A stretch of 64,000 nucleotides of DNA from Cichorium intybus (taxonomy: Eukaryota > Streptophyta > Magnoliopsida > Asterales > Asteraceae). Within the stretch, counting starts at the first letter, position 1, and every line of letters begins with the position of its first letter. Location: NCBI GenBank assembly GCA_023525715.1, contig CM042011.1, positions 62,172,354 to 62,236,353 on the forward strand, read 5' to 3'. A program made the translations under genes and the position numbers. A model generated the notes under the pieces. The model was not told the origin of the DNA and made no database searches. It saw nothing but the letters and a program-made list of their open reading frames with translations. This document shows, in pieces, positions 1-11,233 of the stretch.

Positions 1-536
1 TTGAGGCAAGAGATTTCTATTGCTTTGCTTCCAAGAATTCACTAAAGGTTGGTTTTTCTTGATCTTTCTTTTAGTTTAATTCTTTCTGGCCTTTTAGGAA
101 TTGTTATATGTTTAACTAGAAGAAAAACTTAGATCTATATAGGTTGCATGTGAACTTAGGATCTTTAGTTCATAGTTGCAGAAAACCTTTCACTATTAGC
201 AAAAGCCACAGGAGAAAATTAATAAAAATGTTTAGCTTTTTTTACCAATTCACGCGATAATGTTTCACTTTTTCCAAATTTTATGCAGCAATGTGTTATG
301 ATTGGAGAAGAGACAAATAGAATTGAATTGAATGATTGAAAAGAAATCAATTGATTACAAGTGATCTGCCTTTCGAGAGGACAGAACTCTCCCAGACGGA
401 TCTTAGATCCAAGTAAAATATCTGATACCCACCTCTACCCCCAAAAGACCCTCTTAATACTACTTACACGTAACTAAAACAAAAGACAGAATTACCCCTG
501 GTACTTGCACCTTATTACAACAGACTACAAATCGAG
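1..536. other. Non-coding flank left of the gypsy element
   Basis: I see no supported gene here. The stretch from about 297 to 536 lies downstream of the minus-strand chromodomain ORF and probably contains the 3' end of the gypsy element (polypurine tract and 3' LTR). The partner LTR is missing, so its limits cannot be set. The first 290 bases are AT-rich and unassigned. Confidence 0.4.
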
Positions 537-1366
537 TCAACCCCCATCCGTTTTCCTTCTTCTTCTAGTATAAGTAAACTGTAAAGGAGGCTTACCAATA
601 CCCCCTCCGTGAAGCTTCACCTTGTCCTCAAGGTGAGCATCAGGAAATTGTTCTAGCAAAGCATTCCAATTTTCCCAAGAAGCTTCAAAAGCTGATAAAT
701 TTTTCCATTTCACTAAAACTTCAAACTGCCCTGGTAAACCATTCGAGATAGGACGAATATCCAAAATATCCTCCGGTGTTGCTTTCAATTCCAGCTCATC
801 AGTGAGTTGAACCGGAAAAGTAGAAGAAGAAGCACAATTACCTACAGCACCTCGTAGTTGAGAAACATGAAAAACAGGGTGAATCAAAGTTGTAGGTGGT
901 AATTCCAAACGATAAGCAACACGCCCAATTCTTTCTAAAATCTTGTATGGGCCATAATATCGAGCTGCAAGTTTGGGACTGTTATTAACCACCAAAGATC
1001 GTTGCCTATATGGACGAAACTTCAAAAAAACTTTGTCTCAACCATAAATTCTACTTCTCTCTGATTCATATCTGCATTCTGTTTCATCTGACATTGAGCT
1101 TTCAACAACTGCATCTTAGCCTCATCTAAAATGCGATCTCTTTCCAGCAAATCGTGATCTATTTGTTCCAGCTTAGCAGAATGAGCTTTATATCGGATCA
1201 AAGGAGGAGGATCCCTTCCATATAACAGTTTGAAAGGGGAGGTTTGTAAACTAGCATGAAAAGCTGTGTTGTATGAATATTCTGCCCAGGACAGGAATTT
1301 AATCCATAGCTTGGGCTTATCTGAAACAAAACACCTCAAATATTGCTCGACACACTTATTGACCAC
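537..1366 (-). pseudogene. Gypsy integrase C-terminal part with chromodomain
   Basis: Two overlapping frames cover the end of the integrase. The first (1366-1022) has the region after the DDE core (CVEQYLRCF, SYNTAFHAS, PFKLLYGRDPP). The second (1025-537) has the integrase tail motif GPYKILERIGRVAYRLELP followed by a chromodomain-like stretch ending FEVLVKWKNL and EASWEN. A chromodomain at this place marks the chromovirus clade and is known to guide insertion into particular chromatin. The two parts are separated by a one-base frame change near 1022, so the product is not made intact. Confidence 0.85.
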
Positions 1367-1410
1367 CTCGGTTTGCCCGTCCGTCTGCGGGTGGTAGGCG
1401 GTGCTAAATT

Positions 1411-2769
1411 TCAGCTTTGTCCCTTGTAATTTGAACAGTTCCTTCCAAATTGACTTAAGAAAATACGATCACGATCCGAAATAATTGACTCGGGAATTCC
1501 ATGTAAACGTACGATTTCTTTGTTGAAAATTTCAGCCACGGTATGAGCAGTAAACGGATGTTTTAATGCAATAAAATGTCCATATTTGCTAAGTCGATCA
1601 ACCACCACCAAAATAGTAGTCATACCTCCCGATTTAGGCAACCCTTCAATGAAGTCCATAGATAATTCTTCCCACACTCGCATTGGCAATGGTATCAGCT
1701 GTAGTAAACCCGCAACAGAGCCGGACATGTGTTTATTTCTCTGACAGGTCGCACAAGCTTTGACCCGTTCCACAATATCTTTCTTCATGCCCATCCAAAA
1801 AACCTCACTTGCAACCCTCTGATAAGTGCGTTCCTCGCCTGCATGACCACCAATGGGACTTTCATGGAATTCCCCAAATATTTGGGAAATTAGAGTAGAA
1901 TGTTTAGGAATGATTAGACGGTCTTTAAACAATAATACTCCTTGAATGTAAGTAAAACCTTTGTGGGAGTTAGTGTCGACCATAAGTTCATTAATAATTT
2001 TTTTAAGTAATGCATCAGCTTCAATTTCCTGCTTCAGAACTTCCCAATCTCTCCATTTGGGCCCACCCATAACAGCACACTCCACTACAGGTTTAATGCG
2101 TGAAAGGGCATCGGCTGCTTTATTTGTACTACCAACTTTATAGATGATATCAAAATCATAACCCAATAATTTGCTAACCCATTTTTGGTACTCAGGCTCA
2201 ACCACTCTTTGATCTAACAAATATTTCAGACTTTGTTGATCACTACGAACGCTAAACTTCTTGCCCAACAGATATGGTCTCCATTTCTTGATAGCTAATA
2301 CCACTGCCATTAATTCTTTTTCATATACAGACTTCAATTGAGCTTGCTTCCCCAGTTGTTGACTGAAATATGCAATCGGCTGATCTTGTTTCATCAAACC
2401 AGCCCCAATACCATACCCGGAAGCGTCGGTTTCAATAACAAATTGTTGAGAAAAATCCGGTAATTTAAGGACCGGTGCTTGTACCAATGTTTCTTTCAAC
2501 TTTTCGAATGCTTGTTGAGCTTTTTGTGACCATAAAAACTGATTTTTTTTAAGCAAATCAGTTAATGGACCAGCAATCAATCCATAATTCTTCACAAATT
2601 TCCGATAATACCCTGAGAGTCCCAAAAAACCCCTCAACTCCGTTACATTCTTTGGTGTAGGCCACTCTAGTATAGCCCGAATCTTGTCTTTATCCATCTC
2701 TACTCCTTCGGCTGAAATAACATGACCCAAATACCCCAACCGGGTCTTGCCAAACTCACATTTCTTCAA
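1411..2769 (-). pseudogene. Gypsy RNase H and integrase region
   Basis: This 452-codon open stretch starts in the reverse transcriptase connection (CEFGKTRLGYLGHVIS). It continues through RNase H (ETDASGYGIGAGL, SVYEKELMAVV, RSDQQSLKYLL) into the integrase zinc finger (HESPIGGH and later CATCQRNK). The DDE core starts at MDFIEGLPKSGG with the second acidic residue in SDRD. The frame is lost right after that, so the final Glu lies in another frame. It is an inactive remnant. Confidence 0.9.
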
Positions 2770-2781
2770 ATTCGCATAGAG

Positions 2782-3441
2782 TTAGTGTTTTAAAAGAACA
2801 TCAAATACTTTCGTGAGATGTTTTTTATGGGTAAGCAAAGAGGGACTATAAACAAGAATATCATCAAAAAATACCAAAACAAAACGTCTTAGATATTCTT
2901 TGAACACTTCATTCATCAAACTTTGGAAAGTAGCCGGGGCATTTAAGAGCCCAAACGGTATTACGAGAAACTCGTAATGCCCTTCATGAGTGCGGAAAGC
3001 TGTCTTTTGCACATCATTAGTATCCATTCTAATTTGATGGTAACCCGACTTCAAATCTAGTTTGGAGAATATTTGGGCTCCATGAAGTTCGTCTAAAACC
3101 TCATCTATTACGGGAATAGGAAACTTATCTAATACCGTATTTTTGTTTAAAGCTCGCTAATCCACACAAAATCTCCAACTCCCGTCTTTTTTCTTGACTA
3201 GTAAAACCGGGCTTGAGAAGGGGCTTTTGCTCGGTCGAATTATTCCCGCCTCCAACATTTCTTTCATAAGCTTTTCAATCTCGTCTTTTTGGTAATGCGG
3301 ATACCGATACGGACGAACATTAACCGGTAAACACCCTTCTTTGAGAACTATAGCATGCTCCCTTCCTCTTATCGGCGGTAATGTTTTTGGCATCTGAAAA
3401 ATATTATTGTACTTCTGTAAGACTGTAACAACTCTTCCCAC
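2782..3441 (-). pseudogene. Gypsy reverse transcriptase, two pieces
   Basis: The piece 3441-3157 holds the N-terminal fingers ([36 protein letters not shown]) and ends at an in-frame TAG where the family has a short aromatic-containing motif. The piece 3054-2782 holds the catalytic centre [13 protein letters not shown], with the second and third Asp of the triad intact. A further TAA follows. Reverse transcriptase is thus recognisable but disrupted by nonsense changes. Confidence 0.9.
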
Positions 3442-4649
3442 TCCCCTGTAGTAACCTCTGGTGTAACAAGAACTTCTTCATTTGCATTAAGACCCCCAAA
3501 TTCAATAATGATTCCATGGCCCTCTCGCTGAATATATTTTGTAATAGATTTCAAAGAAACTAAAGATCTTTCCAGCGATGGGTTCCCTTTAAGTGTTACC
3601 ATTTTGCCCCCAATTTGAAACTTCATCACCTGAGTCGCCCAATTTGTGTGAGTAACCCCCAATTTGACTAACCATTGCATTCCAAGTATTATGTCTGAAT
3701 TACCCAGCTTAAGAGGTAAAAATTCTTCATAAATCTCTATTCCTTGCATGAATATCTTCATATTTCTGCAAATTCCCTTTCCAGTCACTTCCAATCCCGT
3801 TCCTATAGCAATAAAATACTGTTCTGTTTTATCTGTAGGAATGTTTAAACGTGTCACAATTTCATGAGAAATGAAGTTATGAGATGCTCCACAATCAATT
3901 AAGACCACCACTCGTTGTTCTTGAATTCTTCCTTCGAGTTTCATGGTTTTCGGGTTAGAAAAACCAACAACCGAATTTAGATGAACTGCTACTTTTTCTT
4001 TCATCTCTTCACCTTTATCTTCCATTACTATATCTTCTACTTCTTCGTCACTTTCTTCTTCTAATTGTTGAGTTACTAACACACTCAATTCTTTTCGCTT
4101 ACATTGGTGTCCCGGAGAGAATTTCTCATCACACTTATAACACAACCCTTGAGCGCTACGAGACTGCAATTCTGCATCAGTTAGTCTCCTAAATTCCCTT
4201 GCATTACGATCGCCATTGAAACTAGATTTAGGGACATATGTGCCAGGACTTTTACTGCTCTCAAACATACTTGGAGCTTTCTTAAAATTTGACAAAACAT
4301 TGATTTTATGCTTGCTTACAATCCTATTCTTTTCTTCTATTCTGATAGCCATTTCCATTGCCACTTCAAGATTGATAGGATCTAACAATCGGATTTCATC
4401 TTTTATCACAGGTTCAAGTCCATTTATAAACTGACTCAAGAACACTTCATCAGAAATTCCTTCCAATGGTGAAGCTAGTGCTAAAAACTTTCGTTTATAT
4501 TCATCAATGGTACTTTCCTGTTTGAGTGCTAGAAATTGTTCACACAGAGAACCATTTGAACAGGATCTAAAGTGCTTCAGTAATTTCAATTTCAAATCAT
4601 CCCAAACTTTGATAGGTCGGCGGCGGTGTTCCCATTGAAACCACCGCAA
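3369..4649 (-). pseudogene. Gypsy gag and aspartic protease
   Basis: The frame contains the gag region (FLSQFINGLEP and flanks), then a zinc-knuckle variant CYKCDEKFSPGHQC near residue 170, then a retroviral-type aspartic protease with LIDCGASHNFIS. The usual DSG/DTG triplet is D-C-G here. The gag start lies upstream beyond a frame shift (the motif LPIFDGKDPDSW is visible near 4770). The last 15 residues after 3440 are out-of-frame read-through. Confidence 0.85.
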
Positions 4650-4794
4650 CGCGTCTCCTTCAAATGAAATTATTGCAACTTCAATTTGTTCTTCTACGGT
4701 TAATCGATTAAGAAGAAAAATACCTCTCGGCTCTCATGATCCAGCTATCGGGATCCTTTCCGTCAAAAATCGGCAATTCCAAATTACAAAGTGT

Positions 4795-5040
4795 CTAACG
4801 GATTTTGTAACCAAACATACCAATTAATAGAAACCTTACTATTTCTAGTGACAAACCATAAAAAGGAATGATCAATAACAAGGTCAATGATCCATTTTTT
4901 TTGCCATTGTTTGAGTTATGAATAGGGACATTCTGAAAATTCCACAACACCCACCAAGCAGTAGAGAGAATCAAGCTTAGAGAAACCTTCTTAGAATTCG
5001 AACGATGCAAGGAGCTAATCCGACATGTGAACTCGGTCAA
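4795..5040 (-). pseudogene. LINE C-terminal region (zf-RVT side)
   Basis: The peptide carries WWVLWNFQNVPIHN, resembling the tryptophan-rich end of the zinc-binding domain that follows plant LINE reverse transcriptases. It ends at FGYKIR and a TAG next to the gypsy junction. Sequence between 5040 and about 6100 belongs to the same element but has no long open frame. Confidence 0.6.
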
Positions 5041-6099
5041 GTTATCAAACGGCTAAATCTGAACATAAGTCCACCTAGAGATAGCATTCCAGGTATTTTT
5101 CAACAAGAACACAATCTTTGAAAATATGAGAAGTCGATTCTAAGTAGGAGTTACACAAGGGACAAAGCAAAGAGGGAAGAGAAACACCCATTATAAGGAG
5201 ATTGTCCCGAGTAGGAAGATGATTCTAGTCCATATGCCAAAGGAAAATATTCACTTTTTTAGTTAAAATCTATTCCAAATTGTTTCATTCTCTTTATCTG
5301 AGAGCAAGAAATCTTCAATGATCATTCTCGTATCCTTAATTGAAAAAGAGTCATCATCAGTTATGTCCCACACCCACCTATTATGAAATCTTCAATGGTC
5401 GAGAGGAGAGTGAAAAGTCTGTCACGACTTTAAGAAGCAAAAGATAATGGTTGTGCACAACCCCTGCTTAATCTATTATGACATCTCCCATTCCAAGTAT
5501 TGTCATTCCAGCATCACTAAGTAAGTGTCACTAATTAAGCAGACTCTATTGCTATCTAACCAAAAGAGAGACAGAAACTTTGTATAGAAATGAGTGTCTC
5601 CAACCCAAATATCCTTCCAAAATCTACAGCCAGTACCATTACCGATCTACTTATGGAGACTAGAATGAAGGATAATACCTTTCTTATTCATTTTCTCAAA
5701 AGAATACATGATGCAAGCCCACACTCCTTGCACATGGTTTTTATATCAATTAAACCCACCAAAATGAATGCCATGATAAACTTGATTAATTTTGGCCCCA
5801 AGGAATCTTGGTCATTTGCTAATCTCCATCTCTATTTTTGAAGTAAGGCAAGGTTAAAGGCTTGAAGGCTCCAATATTGATACATCCCTTTTCTTTTGAA
5901 GAGATAGTAAGTTGCCGGTTTACTCAATGAATCTTTCTACTAGCCACATTAGAACTCCAAAAAACCTAGCTCTTAAACTTTCAAGGTGATTGTTAATCTC
6001 CACCAGCATAAGGAATAAGGATAAATAATAGATATGAGAGACCCAATAATGGAAGTAAGTAGTGTAGCTTGACCTCTAATGGAAACCATATTTTTTCCA

Positions 6100-7236
6100 T
6101 TTAGATAACCTCTTGTCAAAATGATCAATGATAGGACTCCAACTTTAGATTCTGAACATGTTAGCCCCTATCGGCAGACCAATATAGTTAAAAGGAAATT
6201 GTTTTGGGGCACAACCCAAAACAGTGGTGTAATGTGAGACCTCCTCAAAGTTGACTCCATCTCTAAGAATATTCGACTTATGAATATTTATCTTTAAACT
6301 AGAGAACAAGTAGAAACAATTAATAATCGTAACCATGTTTTTTACATTCTCCTAAGATAAGAACATCATCTGCATAGAAAAGATGAGAAAGCATCAATTC
6401 TCTCCCAACATGAATATCACGAAGGATGTGGAGATCAATAGCATCCTGAGTATCCACATGGAGCCATTCTATAGAAATGATAAATAGAAAGGGAGATAAG
6501 GAATCTCGTTAATGCAGACCATGTTCAAGATGATATTAGCAGTACGACTTCCATTTATAAGGATAGAAGTCCTAGCTGAGAATAAGAAAGCTTCCACGCT
6601 ATCCATTTGGCACCAAATACAAGAAAGTCTAAAACTTTTAATAGAAAATTCTAAGAGATGTAATCAAATGCTTTTGCAAAATAAATGTAAGTAACAACAA
6701 CTTTTTCCTCCATATTTTAAAGCAAACAACAATTTTGTTGACTAGAATAAGACCATCAAGAATCTGCCTTCGATTGAAAAAGGCAAATTGCTTAATACCG
6801 ACGAATGAGGCAGTCATAGTAGACAACCGAGAGGCAAGGAGCGTGGCTACAATTCTATATTGCATCCCAATGAGATTGATAAGGCGGAAGTCTGAAATAA
6901 GGAAATGATTGATCACCTTAGGAATAAGGGCTATGAAAGAAGAGCTACAGCCGTGAGGGATAAAGGATTTTCATAGAATTCATGAACATAGTCCATGATG
7001 TCAGAGTGTAATATATCCCAGTATTGTTTTACAAAAGTAAAAGAGAAGCCATTAAGGCCCGGGAATTTGTTACCACCAAAAGACCAAAAAACTAATTTAA
7101 CTTCCTCCAAAGAGAAAGTCGATTCAATAGAGGAAGCTTGCTCAATTGAAAGAGACTTAAAATGACTACTACGAGTTTGAAGCGAAGCAATATCAATTTT
7201 TTTGAATTTAGCACTAAAGTAATCCGAAAAAAACAT
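6100..7236 (-). pseudogene. LINE reverse transcriptase remnant
   Basis: Three frames show successive blocks: 7236-6931 (SFGGNKFPGLNGFSFTFVK, the N-terminal RT block), 6916-6638 (ISDFRLINLIGMQYRIVA and FFNRRQILDG), and 6336-6145 (SLKINIHKSN, FNYIGLPIGANM). Between the last two, the catalytic YADD is encoded at 6376-6365. Frame changes separate the blocks, so no functional enzyme is encoded. Confidence 0.88.
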
Positions 7237-8366
7237 TTTTATATCTCCCGGATTGGTGATCCAAATTCCTTTGTGTTTTATCTCGCGAATATAAACATGA
7301 CTTCTTTTTTATTTATAATAGCATGATAGTATTTGCAGTTCTCATCACCATCTAAGCTCCATTTAAGCTTAGCTTTTTGCCTCGAATCTTGCCATTCAAC
7401 CTTTTCAAAGGACCGAAGCCGACAGGCAAGGTCAAATATGACCTCATTATTAAGGTTAAAACGTTGATCAAGCTTTGTGTCGAATTCATGAAGCTTGTTA
7501 ACAAGATCTTGTTTTTCCTTATTAGTCTATGTTTGTATAGTCTTGTGCATGGCCTTAATGGAACTTTTGAGACTTTTGAGCTTATTTTTGAACCGCGTAA
7601 AATTGTTACATGAAACTAAGACCTCCTACTCGGCCCAATTTTTCTTGATCACTTCATCAATATTTTCCCATTTAAGCCACAAGTTATACAACTTAAACGC
7701 AGTTGAACCAAAATCCAAAATAAATTCATTTAGCATAATAGGATGATGGTTCGAACCATCCGATCCAAAGCCACAAAAGAAACAGAAAGGCATAAAAGAA
7801 GTAGACTGTTAAAGATCAAAAAAGGGTCGAGCTTACTTAACTTGTCACCTTTGGCACTAACTCGGTTAAAGGAGTATCCTCCCCAGGGAACATCAAAGAG
7901 GCCCAAGTTAATGATGACATATTATTAAAGTCATAGTCGTGACCGAGTTGAATATCGAACCAAGTCTTTCAGAAGAATATCTCACTGCATTAAAATCGCC
8001 AAACAACATGAAATTATCCATACTGTCACACATGTAATCACTTAAGAACTTCCACAATTCTATTTTATCAAATTCCTCCTGAGGGGCATAAACATTTATC
8101 ATAGTAACATTGAGTTTAGAAAAAACCCAAACATTATCCACACTAATAAGATTATACATGCAAACTATCTTGGTTTTAGAAAACACTAAGGGATCCCAAA
8201 CAGAGAGAATATCACCTGAGTTCCCACGCATCGAAGAAAAAGCTAAATCAAAATTATAATTGCCCCTATACTCTTTGAAAAGAAAAGATTCAATTGATTC
8301 GTTCTAGTTTCTTGGATACCCAAAAAACTAATACGATGCTTCGAACAGAGTTGCATAATTGATTTT

Positions 8367-8411
8367 TGTAAATATATGTGGAGCCCAAGATTGTCTCTCC
8401 AAAAGAGCCCT

Positions 8412-8455
<44 letters not shown>

Positions 8456-8695
8456 TCCAACATATATACAAACATATAGGATCGTGTCGCACCAATGTGG
8501 GATACATTAAAACTCCCCCTCAGAGACGTAGGCTCGATAATGTTACAGGGGTGCGGGACACCGGCTCTGATACCATGTAAATATATGTGAAGTCCAATAA
8601 TGTCTCTCCAAAAGAGCCATTGTGGAGAGAGGAAAAACTGCAACATATATACAAACATATAGGACCGTGTCGCACCAATGTGAGATACATTAACA
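8367..8695 (-). mobile_element. TRIM miniature LTR retrotransposon
   Basis: Two direct repeats, 8367-8512 and 8576-8695, both begin TGTAAATATATGTG. The intact copy ends in TAACA. Between them are only 63 bases: a polypurine tract complement (CTCCCCCT, 8513-8520) beside the left repeat and a primer site complement (GGCTCTGATACCA, 8563-8575) beside the right one. This reads on the minus strand as LTR, tRNA-iMet primer site, tiny interior, PPT, LTR. The 5-bp target duplication ATTTT is exact (8362-8366 and 8696-8700). It sits in the LINE endonuclease. It codes for nothing and would depend on proteins from another element. Confidence 0.93.
8415..8452. repeat. (GA)n expansion inside one TRIM LTR
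   Basis: The left TRIM LTR has a long GA run where the right LTR has only GGAGAGAGG. The expansion arose after insertion and accounts for most of the length difference between the two LTRs. Confidence 0.9.
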
Positions 8696-8746
8696 ATTTT
8701 CTTCTACTAATGTTACCCATTCCATAAATGTTGAAGTTGAGAATTT

Positions 8747-9094
8747 TCATCTATCAACAATGTTTGCACCAATCCCATTAATAATCTTTACCAAGTCAGA
8801 TTTAGTTCCTTTCATATCATACCTAAAAGACTTGCCAAGTTCTATATACTTCGTAAATTCATTAATTAAAGAAACTTCACTGATACTATTGTTTTGAGTA
8901 GTTATGTTTATTTTACCTTTTAGATGATGCCTCGAAGTCCGAGAAAAGAAAGATGCAGAAACGGACTTGAGACCCGTTTTGTTTTCTACAATCGGAACAC
9001 TTGAATTTTTTTTTTTTTTTTTTTTTTTTTGCATGTTCAAAATCGAGTGGTTTTGACAAAGAAGAATCTGTATGAACTTTAAACTAGGGTGCAA
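8747..9094 (-). pseudogene. LINE ORF1 C-terminal remnant
   Basis: The last 40 residues (INEFTKYIELGKSFRYDMKG and following) resemble the end of the gag-like first ORF of plant LINEs. The ORF stops at 8747, overlapping the endonuclease start by a few bases. A T/A homopolymer of about 24 bases (9007-9030) interrupts the upstream part. No CCHC knuckle is visible. Confidence 0.5.
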
Positions 9095-9383
9095 TAGCCA
9101 ATAGGCTGTTGGTAATTCTCATGCACATGCTCAAGGTCAACCAAATCAACCCACAATTTGCTGGGCTCGGCAACAGTAGGAACAGGAACATTAGGGTAGT
9201 ATGTTTCTTATGACTGCAACCCAAGTGTTTCTTTATCCCCATCTAACCCATCCCTAAAAAGATTATTCGAATACATAGCATCTCGAACTCGAAGATCATT
9301 TTAACATGTTAGTTAGTTACAAATCTGAGAATATATATAAAAAGGGCATGTTCTAAACCACATGGAAAACTTAATCATTTTGA

Positions 9384-9830
9384 CCAGGGGTGTTAAATCG
9401 GACAGTCATGTCGTGTTTTCAACTAGCACGACATAACACGATAATTTTTATATAACATGAACACGACATTACATCGTGTTTCGTTTTACTATTACGAAAA
9501 CAACCCAATAAAAATGACCAACAAGACAAACACAAAAAAGATAAAACAAAATAAACGTTTAGTTTATATAATTTATAATTAATCATACAAAACACCAAAC
9601 ATAAAAAACATGATAAACACGACCAACACATATTGATATCGTGTCAATTTCGTGTCAAAATTTGAACACAAACATGACACGACATAACGTCTTGCTTTTA
9701 CATTTTACACGAACAGAATTCGAAATTTGTTTCCGTTTTAATTTTGTTTTGCATAGTGTATTTTTGTCGAATTTGTGTGTCATGAATTGTCTCACCTAAC
9801 TTGTAAAAACCCTAGTCGTCTAAATTGTCC
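9384..9830. repeat. Possible degenerate hAT-like repeat rich in CACGA
   Basis: The stretch begins CAGGGGTGTTAAATC, like the terminal sequence of many plant hAT elements. It contains many CACGAC/CGTGT words in both orientations and runs to about 9800, where GTGTGTCATGAATTG resembles the other end. No 8-bp target duplication was found, so the limits are uncertain. An ORF over part of it (9631-9419, minus) is not convincing as a gene. Confidence 0.35.
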
Positions 9831-10430
9831 GTTTCTCAATTCTACCTTTAAATTTTGATGAAACAAAATCTATATTTGAGTCTCCCATGAATAACATTGT
9901 GTTTAATTAATAACTTAATTGATTAATAACTTACAAGATATTGTTTAGTCGTAGATTTTCAAAGTACGTTATATTTGAAATATAAATTTACAAAATATAC
10001 GTCGTCTGTTGTATTGATTATTCTAAAAGTTCATTTTTTGTAACATTTTGCATAAAAGCAAAAGCGGAGCACATGACAATATGCTTGTAAAAAGAAATTG
10101 GCTTAAAACAATAATTATAAACTTTAATAAAAGTAATAATCACCCATAAGCAATAAATATGAAAATTGAAAAACAATTAGATGTCTTCTCTTGAAACCAT
10201 GGGTAGGATATAAAAATTGCAAACTTTTCTAAAAAAACCATGGGTAGGATGCGAGCCAAAACGGTAGGGAGTAGACAGTTTTTCTATATACAGTCATTAC
10301 AAGTTAATAAATAAACAAATTACAGAAGCATCAAATATAGTCATTATTTCAGTTACACAAAAACGGCCAATATATTTTTCAGATCTGCAATGAGAAAATA
10401 TACTATCTACTCGGGTATTTAAAAAGAATC
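9831..10430. other. AT-rich intergenic DNA
   Basis: No gene or clear element is seen. The stretch ends at the left end of the Pack-MULE-like element. Confidence 0.4.
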
Positions 10431-10681
10431 TAGACAAAATTGTAAATTTGGTTAATATAGTTTGTCAAAAATTATGAATTGAGTTTAAAAAGTTTCCAAT
10501 TTGCATAAAAGGTCCAAAATCAGGAATTTTTTGTGGTTTTGTTCCCTGTCAGCTTTAAAAAAACTAAAATACCATTTTAATTTGTTTTTCTATTTTCTTA
10601 ATACATATTCTAATATGTTTCATTTCTTTAATATTTATTTTAATATTTTCTTAATTAAAAATAAAAAGAAACTCCTTCACC

Positions 10682-10683
<2 letters not shown>

Positions 10684-10768
<85 letters not shown>
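10684..10768. repeat. (TC)n microsatellite
   Basis: An uninterrupted TC run of about 85 bases lies inside the Pack-MULE-like element. ORFs of repeated Ser-Leu across it are artefacts. Confidence 0.95.
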
Positions 10769-10770
<2 letters not shown>

Positions 10771-11144
10771 GGAAAGCCTTAAAATGAAACACAAATAAAC
10801 ACTGTAATCCTTTCTTTATCTAAAACATGAAGATCTCACTGCAAAGCTCATAATCCCCAAATATTTTCAACAAACCCCATATGAAGATTCACCATAAATC
10901 TGTTTACCGGTGGCATACAAAAGAGGTAATTAGGGGGAATTCTGTTGATTCGTTTGTTCTTTATTTGTCTGATGGATACAAACCTGTTTTAGCTTTGATC
11001 CATTAAAGGATAAGAGCTAGGCAAAGTAAATCTCGACGGGGAAGAAGAAGTAAGGGGGAAGAGAGATGGGTCGACGATAAAGGTAACGGCGCCGGTGGCT
11101 GCGGTTCTGCCTGTTTGTGGGCTAGAGGAGGAGACAAAGGAGTG

Positions 11145-11233
11145 TAGTATGCACCAAAGACCTTGTGAATGATGCAGTCGAAGCGACCTTTCTCGGTGAG
11201 TGGTTTTGAAACATCAATTGGGATGAGGTCCAT
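11145..11233 (-). pseudogene. Captured inositol-tetrakisphosphate kinase fragment
   Basis: The minus-strand peptide MDLIPIDVSKPLTEKGRFDC followed by IIHKVFG matches what I know of the N-terminal domain of plant ITPK proteins, in which a PID..KPL segment precedes FDCIIHK. Only about 30 residues are present before the similarity stops. Being inside inverted repeats, it fits a captured exon piece. Two other small ORFs in the element (11690-11505 minus, and a plus-strand stretch near 11346-11456) may be captured too, but I do not recognise them. Confidence 0.6.

Larger units (their letters stand above)
537..4795 (-). mobile_element. Degenerate Ty3/gypsy chromovirus, 5' part lost
   Basis: Read on the minus strand the order is gag, aspartic protease, reverse transcriptase, RNase H, integrase and C-terminal chromodomain, the layout of plant chromoviruses. 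The reading frame is broken several times: a shift in gag near 4720, a shift after protease near 3440, a TAG at 3157 and a TAA near 2782 inside reverse transcriptase, a shift in the integrase core near 1457 and another near 1022. The upstream limit is abrupt at about 4795, where LINE sequence begins with no 5' LTR or primer site. The element is therefore a dead, 5'-truncated copy. Confidence 0.9.
7908..8750 (-). pseudogene. LINE endonuclease, split by a TRIM insertion
   Basis: The start MKILNFNIYGMG at 8750 is the usual first strand of plant LINE endonucleases. It is cut at 8700 by a 329-bp TRIM and resumes at 8361 with a region matching the family's GIQET motif. The frame 8231-7908 holds VTMINVYAP and LFGDFNAVR, the Asp/Asn catalytic region. 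Removing the insertion and one 5-bp duplicate makes the N-terminal frame continuous, which shows that the LINE was there first. Confidence 0.85.
4795..9094 (-). mobile_element. Degenerate L1-type LINE retrotransposon
   Basis: On the minus strand an ORF1-like end (9094-8747) is followed by an APE-type endonuclease (8750-7908, interrupted by a TRIM), a reverse transcriptase (about 7236-6100) and a C-terminal zf-RVT-like region (about 5300-4795). The frame is broken many times. The coding end (TAG at 4795) touches gypsy gag sequence directly, with no 3' UTR or poly(A) tail, so the 3' end has been lost. Confidence 0.88.
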
